A stretch of 18,924 bases of DNA from an uncultured Oscillospiraceae bacterium (GTDB lineage: Bacteria; Bacillota; Clostridia; Oscillospirales; Oscillospiraceae): positions 1 through 18,924 of the forward strand of contig CALWYA010000008.1 of assembly GCA_944385645.1 (NCBI GenBank). Reading direction: 5' to 3'. Of the stretch, positions 13,834-18,924 are shown piece by piece. Both the position numbers and the translations under genes were made by a program. The notes beneath the pieces were generated by a model. The model was not told the DNA's origin. It saw only the letters and a list, made by a program, of their open reading frames with translations, and did not search any database. Within the stretch, counting starts at the first letter, position 1. The number at the start of each line of letters is the position of its first letter.

Positions 13834-14673
13834 ATGAAAGTAGCAGTCTTCGGCGCCGGCACCATGGGCAGCGGCATCGCCCAGATCTTCGCCGCCAAGG
13901 GACACACCGTCCTGCTCTACGCCAGCAGCATCCCCTCCGCCCAGCGCCACAAGGACGACCTGGGCAAGTCCCTGCAGAAGCGGGTGGACAAGGGAAGAAT
14001 GGCCCAGGCGGACAAGGACGCCGTCATGGACCACATCCTGGTGGAGGAGGAATCCGCCGCCGCTGACGCCGATCTGGTCATCGAGTGCGTCAAGGAGGAC
14101 ATGGCCACCAAGAAGGAGCTGCTGGCCCGTCTGGACAAGGAGTGCAAGCCGGAGACCATCTTCGCCTCCAACACCTCCTCCCTGCCCATCACCGACATGG
14201 CCCGCGGTCTGGCCCACCCCCTCATCGGCATGCACTTCTTCAACCCCGTGCCCAGCATGAAGCTGGTGGAGATCATCCGGGGCATCAACACCACCGACGA
14301 GACCTTCCAATTCACCTATGACCTGGCCAAGTCCCTGGACAAGGACCCGGTGGAGGTGAAGGAGTCCCCCGGCTTCGTGGTCAACAAGCTGCTCATTCCC
14401 ATGATCAACGACGCCATCGGCCTGGTGGAGACCGGCGCCGCCAGCGTGGAGGACATCGACAAGTCCATGCGCCTGGGCGCCAACCACCCCATGGGTCCCC
14501 TGGAGCTGGGCGACTTCATCGGCCTGGACGTGTGTCTGGCCATCATGGAGACCCTGTACACCGAGTTCGGCGACTCCAAGTACCGGCCCACCTACCTGCT
14601 GAAGAAGATGGTCCGGGGCGGCCGGCTGGGCCGCAAGACCGGCCGGGGCTTCTACGACTACACCAAGAAATAA
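13834..14673 (+). CDS. hbd: 3-Hydroxybutyryl-CoA dehydrogenase
   Basis: The 279-residue enzyme converts acetoacetyl-CoA to 3-hydroxybutyryl-CoA with NAD(P)H, a step of butyrate synthesis, or the reverse in beta-oxidation. The N-terminal Rossmann motif is GAGTMGSGIAQ (7-17). The catalytic HFFNPVP block contains His134 and is followed by MKLVEII with Glu146. SPGFVVNKLLIPMINDAIGL (178-197) carries the conserved Asn184, and the C-terminal domain has NHPMGPLELGDFIGLDVCL. The length is typical of the family. The ATG is preceded by AGGAGG at 13821-13826. An earlier in-frame start at 13810 has no such site. The gene stands alone, not next to crt, bcd or thl, so it may be one of several copies. Confidence 0.93.
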   Translation: MKVAVFGAGTMGSGIAQIFAAKGHTVLLYASSIPSAQRHKDDLGKSLQKRVDKGRMAQADKDAVMDHILVEEESAAADADLVIECVKEDMATKKELLARLDKECKPETIFASNTSSLPITDMARGLAHPLIGMHFFNPVPSMKLVEIIRGINTTDETFQFTYDLAKSLDKDPVEVKESPGFVVNKLLIPMINDAIGLVETGAASVEDIDKSMRLGANHPMGPLELGDFIGLDVCLAIMETLYTEFGDSKYRPTYLLKKMVRGGRLGRKTGRGFYDYTKK

Positions 14674-14682
14674 GCGGATTTC

Positions 14683-14715
14683 CGGGCTCCCCTTTTTGGG
14701 GAACCCGCTTTTTTT
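14683..14715 (+). terminator. Intrinsic terminator after hbd
   Basis: CGGGCTCCCC (14683-14692) pairs with GGGGAACCCG (14698-14707) with one C-A mismatch around a TTTTT loop. A run of seven T (14709-14715) follows after one C. Confidence 0.88.
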
Positions 14716-14728
14716 GCCGGGGCCCGGC

Positions 14729-14757
14729 TTGCTTTTTCCGGCCCGGACAGGTATGAT
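14729..14757 (+). promoter_or_regulatory. Sigma-A promoter of the Crp/Fnr-family gene
   Basis: TTGCTT (14729-14734), a 17-base spacer and TATGAT (14752-14757). It lies 14 bases after the hbd terminator and about 40 bases before the gene's ATG. Confidence 0.82.
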
Positions 14758-14798
14758 AGAAGCTGCAAGACGACACATGACCGAGAGGGGGTACGCGC

Positions 14799-15464
14799 AT
14801 GGAGTCCGTCCTGGAGCAGCTGTCCTTTTGGCCCCGCCTGACCGCCCCGGAGCGGGAGCGGGTGGAGCGGGCCGTCCGGCCGGTGACCTATGAGGCCGGG
14901 CAGATGATCTGGTCGGGGGATTCGGACTGCCTGGGGGTGCTGATGATCCGGTCGGGGGTGGTGCGGCTGTTCCTGTCCTCCGCCGACGGGCGGGAGGCCA
15001 CCATCGCCCGCATGGCCGACGGGGAGGTGTGCGCCCTCACCGCCGCCTGCGTCCTCCACACCACCCAGTTCAACATCCGGGTTCAGGCGGAGGGCCGGGT
15101 GGAGGGGCTGGTCCTGCCCGCCCTGTGCCTGTCCGGCCTGGTGGAGGAGAATCCCTATGTGGAGAACTTCATCTACCGGGGGGCCACCCAGCTCTTCGCC
15201 CAGGTGATGGAGGCGGTGGAGCAGCTGCTGTTCTGTTCCCTGGAGCAGCGGCTGGCGGTCTTTCTGCTGGACGAGGGGGCGCGGCTGGGCACCGACACCC
15301 TGCGGGTCACCCAGGAGCAGATGGCCCAGGCCATCGGCAGCGCCCGGGAGGCGGTTACCCGGACGCTGAAAAAGCTGGTGGCCGCCGGGGCGGTGGAGCT
15401 GTTCCGAGGAGGCGTGCGCCTCACCGACCGGAAGGCCCTGTACCGCCTGGTGTCCCGGCCGTGA
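14799..15464 (+). CDS. Crp/Fnr-family transcription regulator
   Basis: The 221-residue protein has an N-terminal cyclic-nucleotide-binding-type beta barrel (about 1-115; GVLMIRSGVVRLFLSSADGR at 46-65), a dimer helix (about 125-150) and a C-terminal winged helix-turn-helix (TQEQMAQAIGSAREAVTRTL, 171-190, with the recognition helix near SAREAVTRTLKKL). It should bind DNA as a dimer. The barrel has Cys78 and Cys84 in VCALTAACVL and further Cys at 44, 110 and 146, so redox or metal sensing is possible, but the FNR cluster pattern is not evident. The ATG follows GAGAGGGGG. Its target genes are unknown. The neighbouring rubrerythrin gene is a candidate. Confidence 0.88.
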   Translation: MESVLEQLSFWPRLTAPERERVERAVRPVTYEAGQMIWSGDSDCLGVLMIRSGVVRLFLSSADGREATIARMADGEVCALTAACVLHTTQFNIRVQAEGRVEGLVLPALCLSGLVEENPYVENFIYRGATQLFAQVMEAVEQLLFCSLEQRLAVFLLDEGARLGTDTLRVTQEQMAQAIGSAREAVTRTLKKLVAAGAVELFRGGVRLTDRKALYRLVSRP

Positions 15465-15473
15465 CGGCCGCTG

Positions 15474-15485
15474 GAAAATATTTTC
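15474..15485. promoter_or_regulatory. AT-rich palindrome upstream of rubrerythrin promoter
   Basis: GAAAATATTTTC is a perfect 12-bp palindrome 20 bases before the -35 box. It is a possible regulator site, but short AT palindromes can arise by chance. Confidence 0.3.
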
Positions 15486-15505
15486 TGATTTCGCCCCCTT
15501 TCCCA

Positions 15506-15534
15506 TTGACAAATCCCCCGGGGGCTGATATACT
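15506..15534 (+). promoter_or_regulatory. Near-consensus sigma-A promoter of rubrerythrin
   Basis: TTGACA (15506-15511), a 17-base spacer and TATACT (15529-15534). The spacer holds the palindrome CCCCCGGGGG (15515-15524). This is the strongest-looking promoter on the plus strand of the window and suggests high expression. Confidence 0.9.
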
Positions 15535-15549
15535 AAGTATATCCTTAAT

Positions 15550-15578
15550 AAGAATTTTTCGCATTAAGAAAAATTCTT
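15550..15578 (+). promoter_or_regulatory. Inverted repeat in the rubrerythrin leader
   Basis: AAGAATTTTTC (15550-15560) and GAAAAATTCTT (15568-15578) are perfect 11-base inverted repeats with a 7-base loop, within the expected 5' untranslated region. They could be an operator or an mRNA-stabilising hairpin. It is markedly AT-rich compared with the surroundings. It does not match the PerR box that I know. Confidence 0.6.
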
Positions 15579-15615
15579 CCGCCACAACAAAAGAATCAAT
15601 AGGGAGGTTCCAACC

Positions 15616-16152
15616 ATGCCTGAACTGAAGGGAAGCAAGACCGAGCAGAACCTGTGGACTGCCTTCGCCGGGGAGTCCCAGGCCCGCAACAAGTACACCT
15701 ACTTCGCCTCCAAGGCCAAGAAGGACGGCTATGTCCAGATCTCCAAGATCTTCGAGGAGACCGCCGCCAACGAGAAGGAGCACGCCGAGATCTGGTTCAA
15801 GCTGCTGGGCGGCATCGGCACCACCGCCAAGAACCTGGAGGTCGCCGCCGCCGGCGAGAACTACGAGTGGACCGACATGTATGCCACCATGGCCAAAGAG
15901 GCCAAGGAGGAGGGCTTCGACCACATCGCCTTCCTGTTCGAGGAGGTGGCCAAGATCGAGAAGGAGCACGAGGAGCGCTACCGCAAGCTGCTGGCCAACG
16001 TGGAGGGCGGCCTGGTGTTCTCCCGGGACGGGGACATGATCTGGCAGTGCAGCAACTGCGGCCACATCCATGTGGGCAAGGAAGCCCCCGAGGTGTGCCC
16101 TGTGTGCGCCCACCCCAGAGACTACTTCCAGCTCAAGGCGGAGAACTATTGA
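15616..16152 (+). CDS. Rubrerythrin
   Basis: The 178-residue protein reduces hydrogen peroxide to water in anaerobes, taking electrons from rubredoxin or a reductase. The N-terminal ferritin-like four-helix domain carries iron-ligand candidates Glu20 (GESQARNKY), Glu53 and His56 (NEKEH), Glu95 or Glu98, and Glu115 and His118 (EKEH). The C-terminal rubredoxin-like domain has CSNC (145-148) and CPVC (161-164) to hold one iron. All ligands are present. The length is in the common range. The ATG follows AGGGAGG. It has its own promoter and terminator, so it is monocistronic. The upstream Crp/Fnr gene may be a regulator. Confidence 0.95.
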   Translation: MPELKGSKTEQNLWTAFAGESQARNKYTYFASKAKKDGYVQISKIFEETAANEKEHAEIWFKLLGGIGTTAKNLEVAAAGENYEWTDMYATMAKEAKEEGFDHIAFLFEEVAKIEKEHEERYRKLLANVEGGLVFSRDGDMIWQCSNCGHIHVGKEAPEVCPVCAHPRDYFQLKAENY

Positions 16153-16174
16153 TCCGCCCCTGTATCCTCAGTCA

Positions 16175-16204
16175 ACGGCCGGCCCCGCGGGGCCGGCCGT
16201 TTTT
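16175..16204 (+). terminator. Intrinsic terminator after rubrerythrin
   Basis: ACGGCCGGCCCC (16175-16186) and GGGGCCGGCCGT (16189-16200) form a long perfect GC stem, followed by TTTT (16201-16204). Confidence 0.92.
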
Positions 16205-16212
16205 CACATCTG

Positions 16213-16224
16213 GGGAAATTTCCC
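16213..16224. promoter_or_regulatory. Palindrome GGGAAATTTCCC upstream of the symporter promoter
   Basis: This is a perfect 12-bp palindrome about 42 bases before the -35 box. A related sequence, GGAAATTTTCC, abuts the hbd -35 box at 13704-13714. It could be a regulator site. Support is weak. Confidence 0.3.
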
Positions 16225-16265
16225 GGAGAGGGGGGCCGATCCCCGGATTTTTCCCGGAATAGGGC

Positions 16266-16294
16266 TTGCCCTCCGGGGGAAAATAGGCTACAAT
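16266..16294 (+). promoter_or_regulatory. Sigma-A promoter of the symporter-sda operon
   Basis: TTGCCC (16266-16271), a 17-base spacer and TACAAT (16289-16294). It lies about 60 bases before the symporter ATG and after the rubrerythrin terminator. Confidence 0.78.
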
Positions 16295-16352
16295 GGGCAC
16301 TCGGCGGTCCCCGGGCCGCCCAAGAGAGAAGAAATCGGAGGTCTTTGTGTCC

Positions 16353-17573
16353 ATGGAACAAACCAAGCGCAAGCTGGGGCTGCTGCCCAAGCTGATCATC
16401 GCCATCGTCATCGGCATCCTGTTCGGGCAGTTCCTGCCCGTGTGGTTCTGCCGGATCGTGGTCACCCTGTCCACCATATTCAGCACCTTCCTGTCCTTTG
16501 TCATCCCCCTGATGATCCTGGCCTACGTGACCATGGGCATCGCCAATCTGAAGAGCGGGGCGGGCAGGCTGCTGCTGGTCACCGTCTGTCTGGCCTACTG
16601 CTCCACCCTCATCGCCGGCTCCGGGTCCTATTTCGTGGCCTCCACCCTGTTCCCCAGCTTCATGAGCGCCGACGCCCTGGAGCAGATCGCCGCCACGGCG
16701 GGCAACTCCCTGGAGACCTACTTCAGCCTGGACATCCCGCCCCTGTTTGACACCCTGTCCGCCGTGGTGCTGGCCTTTGTGCTGGGCCTGTGCCTGTCCA
16801 CCCTCCGGGGCAAAACCATCGGCGACACCCTGTACAACGCCATGCGCGACTTCTCCGGCATCATCGACCAGGTGCTCCACACCGCCATCATCCCCCTGCT
16901 CCCCCTGTACATCTGCGGCACCTTCACCAACATGACCAAGTCGGGGCAGACCTTCGCCATCCTGGGCATCCTGTGGAAGGTGTTTCTGGTGGTCATCCTC
17001 ATGCATCTGGTGTGCATTCTCCTTCAATTTCTGGCGGCCGGGGCGGTCAGCGGCAAGAACCCCTTCGTCCTGCTGAAAAACCAGATCCCCGGCTATACCA
17101 CCGCCCTGGGCACCCAGTCCTCCGCCGCCACCATCCCGGTGAATCTCCAGTGCGCCGCCGCCGACGGCATCTCCGAGGAGATCCGCAACTTCGTGGTCCC
17201 CCTGTGCGCCAACATCCACATGGCCGGCTCCATGATCACCATTACCGCCTGCGCCACCGCCGTGTGCCTGATGAATCAGATCCCCGTCGGCCTGCACACG
17301 GTGGTCCCCTTCATCATGACCCTGGGCGTGGCCATGGTGGCCTCCCCCGGCGCCCCCGGCGGCTCCATCATGACCGCCCTGCCCTTCCTGTACATGGTCT
17401 TCGGCCCCGAGGCCGGCGACGTGAACGGCCCCATCTGCGCCATCATGGTGGCCCTGTACATCACCCAGGACTCCTTCGGCACCGCCTGCAACGTGTCCGG
17501 GGACAACGCCATCGGCGTCATCGTGGAGACCATCTACCGGAAATTCATCCACAAGGCCCCCAAGGCGGCCTGA
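16353..17573 (+). CDS. Dicarboxylate/amino-acid:cation symporter, likely serine uptake
   Basis: The 406-residue membrane protein belongs to the DAACS family (glutamate, dicarboxylate and serine/threonine symporters). Hydrophobic segments run through it from residue 11 (LPKLIIAIVIGILFGQFLPV). Family landmarks are the serine-rich hairpin TALGTQSSAATIPVNL (250-265), the SPGAPGGSIM hairpin (331-340), and the last binding helix TACNVSGDNAIGV (377-389), whose NVSGD matches the conserved N-V-x-G-D cation/substrate site. The ATG has CGGAGG 11 bases upstream. GTG 16347 is a possible alternative. Directly followed by serine dehydratase genes, so serine (SstT-like role) is the likely substrate. The family also moves glutamate and succinate. 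Confidence 0.85.
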   Translation: MEQTKRKLGLLPKLIIAIVIGILFGQFLPVWFCRIVVTLSTIFSTFLSFVIPLMILAYVTMGIANLKSGAGRLLLVTVCLAYCSTLIAGSGSYFVASTLFPSFMSADALEQIAATAGNSLETYFSLDIPPLFDTLSAVVLAFVLGLCLSTLRGKTIGDTLYNAMRDFSGIIDQVLHTAIIPLLPLYICGTFTNMTKSGQTFAILGILWKVFLVVILMHLVCILLQFLAAGAVSGKNPFVLLKNQIPGYTTALGTQSSAATIPVNLQCAAADGISEEIRNFVVPLCANIHMAGSMITITACATAVCLMNQIPVGLHTVVPFIMTLGVAMVASPGAPGGSIMTALPFLYMVFGPEAGDVNGPICAIMVALYITQDSFGTACNVSGDNAIGVIVETIYRKFIHKAPKAA

Positions 17574-17589
17574 CCAGAGAGGTACTTCT

Positions 17590-18258
17590 ATGTCCTTTAT
17601 CAGCGTCTTTGACGTGCTGGGGCCCAACATGATCGGGCCCTCCAGCTCCCACACCGCCGGGGCGGCGGCCATCGCCCTGCTGGCCCGGAAGATGATCGCC
17701 CCGCCCATTGTGAAGGCGGAGTTCACCCTGTACGGCTCCTTCGCCAAGACCTACCGGGGCCACGGCACCGACCGGGCCCTCCTGGGCGGCCTCATGGGCT
17801 TTTCCACCGACGACAGGCGCATCCGGGACTCCTTCTCCATCGCCCGGGAGCGGGGGCTGGACTTCCGGTTCACCCCCTGCACCGCCGAGACGGAGGTCCA
17901 CCCCAACACGGTGGACATCCGCATGGTCAACGCCGCCGGCCAGGAGATGACCGTCCGGGGGGAGTCCCTGGGGGGCGGCAAGGTGCGCATCGCCCGGATC
18001 AATGGGGTGGAGGTGGACTTCACCGGGGAGTACAGCACCGTCATCGTGGTCCAGCGGGACAAGCCCGGGGTGGTGGCCCACATCACCAAGGTGCTCAGCG
18101 ACCGGGGCATGAACATCGCCTTCATGCGCCTGTTCCGGGAGGCCAAGGGCCACACCGCCTATACCATTGTGGAGTCGGACGGCCGTCTGCCGGAGGGGAT
18201 CGCGGAGCCGCTCCGGGACAACCCCAACGTGCAGGACGTCATGCTCCTGGAGCCGTAA
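17590..18258 (+). CDS. sdaAB: L-serine dehydratase, iron-sulfur type, beta subunit
   Basis: The 222-residue subunit works with the alpha subunit (SdaAA) to convert L-serine to pyruvate and ammonia. It starts with SVFDVLGPNMIGPSSSHTAG (5-24), the conserved Ser-Ser-His loop of the family. The C-terminal part from about residue 148 is an ACT domain (STVIVVQRDKPGVVAHITKV), a small regulatory fold that probably binds an amino acid. The ATG follows AGAGAGG and lies 16 bases after the symporter stop. Twelve bases separate it from sdaAA. The two-gene form with beta first is typical of Clostridia and Bacillus. Confidence 0.95.
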   Translation: MSFISVFDVLGPNMIGPSSSHTAGAAAIALLARKMIAPPIVKAEFTLYGSFAKTYRGHGTDRALLGGLMGFSTDDRRIRDSFSIARERGLDFRFTPCTAETEVHPNTVDIRMVNAAGQEMTVRGESLGGGKVRIARINGVEVDFTGEYSTVIVVQRDKPGVVAHITKVLSDRGMNIAFMRLFREAKGHTAYTIVESDGRLPEGIAEPLRDNPNVQDVMLLEP

Positions 18259-18270
18259 GGAGGGAAACCA

Positions 18271-18924
18271 ATGGACTTCAAATCCGCGTCTGAGCTGCTG
18301 GCGCTGTGCCGGCGGGAGAACCTGCCCATTTCAGAGGTCATGCGCCGCCGGGAGGTGGAGCTGGGGGAGACCGCCCGGGAGGCGGTGGACCGCCGCATGG
18401 CCCGGGCGCTGGAGATCATGGGGGAGTCGGCCGCCCTGCCCCTGAAGGAGCCCGCCAGGTCCACCGGCGGCCTCATCGGCGGGGAGTCCCGGAAGCTCTA
18501 TGACCACGCCGCCCGGGGGGAGGCCATTTGCGGGCCGGTCCTCCAGCGGGCCCTGGCCTACGCCATGGGGGTGTCCGAGGTGAACGCCTCCATGGGCCTC
18601 ATCGTGGCCGCCCCCACCGCCGGTTCCGCCGGGGTGGTGCCCGGGCTGCTGCTGGCCCTCCGGGACTGCTATGAGATCCCCGACGACCGCCTCATCGACG
18701 CTCTGTTCAACGCCGGAGCGGTGGGCTATCTGGCCATGCGCAACGCCACGGTGGCCGGAGCCGTGGGGGGCTGTCAGGCCGAGGTGGGGGTGGCGGCCGC
18801 CATGGCCGCCTCGGCCACGGTGGAGCTCATGGGGGGCGCCCCGGAGCAGTGCCTGGACGCCGCCTCCACCGTGCTCATGAATATGCTGGGCCTGGTGTGC
18901 GACCCGGTGGGCGGCCTGGTGGAG
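18271..18924 (+). CDS. sdaAA: L-serine dehydratase, iron-sulfur type, alpha subunit (partial)
   Basis: This is the catalytic subunit, cut off by the right edge after 218 codons. It holds the oxygen-sensitive [4Fe-4S] cluster that binds and dehydrates serine. The block MGLIVAAPTAGSAGVVPGLL (108-127) is a hallmark of the family. Cys168 in AVGGCQAEVG and Cys210 in LVCDPVGG are two of the cluster ligands; a third is expected beyond the edge. The ATG follows AAGGAGGG. It is the third gene of the serine operon. The use of an iron-sulfur rather than PLP enzyme fits an anaerobe. Confidence 0.95.
   Translation, partial: MDFKSASELLALCRRENLPISEVMRRREVELGETAREAVDRRMARALEIMGESAALPLKEPARSTGGLIGGESRKLYDHAARGEAICGPVLQRALAYAMGVSEVNASMGLIVAAPTAGSAGVVPGLLLALRDCYEIPDDRLIDALFNAGAVGYLAMRNATVAGAVGGCQAEVGVAAAMAASATVELMGGAPEQCLDAASTVLMNMLGLVCDPVGGLVE

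Noticed and set aside
15456..15485. CGGCCG-TGA-CGGCCG hairpin at the end of the Crp/Fnr gene as a terminator
   Set aside because: The loop is only three bases and includes the stop codon, and no T run follows directly; T residues appear only about 11 bases later.
1..18924. CRISPR arrays, tRNA or rRNA genes, insertion sequences
   Set aside because: No regularly spaced repeats, no cloverleaf-like sequence and no transposase frame were seen by eye on either strand. A tRNAscan-SE and Infernal run would settle the RNA genes.

Overview
The window looks like chromosomal DNA of a very GC-rich anaerobic Firmicute. The best guess is a gut Oscillospiraceae member of the Flavonifractor/Pseudoflavonifractor type. 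This rests on strong AGGAGG ribosome binding sites, TTGACA/TATAAT-like promoters with 17-bp spacers, rubrerythrin, a 3-hydroxybutyryl-CoA dehydrogenase and a two-subunit iron-sulfur serine dehydratase. The genus is an inference.

Region 1 (1 to about 11,905) is one long rightward operon for a contractile-tailed phage-like particle. In order it holds: the end of a probable large terminase, portal, prohead protease, small decoration protein, major capsid, three head-tail connector or completion proteins, tail sheath, tail tube, a tail assembly chaperone with a programmed -1 frameshift, an unrecognised 215-residue Pro/Gly/Arg-rich protein, a LysM protein, a baseplate hub protein, a small spike/baseplate protein, a gp25-like protein, baseplate J and a tail protein I (DUF2313) homologue. 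Genes overlap by 1 to 4 bases or are closely spaced. The order matches the xkd genes of the Bacillus PBSX type, but no full-size tape measure lies between chaperone and LysM, and no tail fibre, holin, endolysin, integrase or attachment site is visible. A strong bidirectional terminator ends the operon next to ordinary host genes. Base composition looks the same as that of the flanking host genes. A compacted, domesticated or degraded phage particle is therefore a real possibility. The left side lies outside the window.

Region 2 (11,919 to 14,715) has a divergent pair sharing a regulatory region: an acyl-CoA synthetase on the minus strand, with a consensus promoter and a palindrome at its expected transcription start, and hbd on the plus strand with its own promoter and a structured leader. 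Both products handle acyl-CoA thioesters.

Region 3 (14,729 to 16,204) carries a Crp/Fnr-family regulator and a rubrerythrin, each with its own promoter. The rubrerythrin gene has a near-consensus promoter and an 11-bp inverted repeat in its leader.

Region 4 (16,266 to the end) is a serine-use operon: a dicarboxylate/amino-acid:cation symporter, sdaAB, and sdaAA cut by the window edge. The likely logic is uptake of serine followed by deamination to pyruvate and ammonia.
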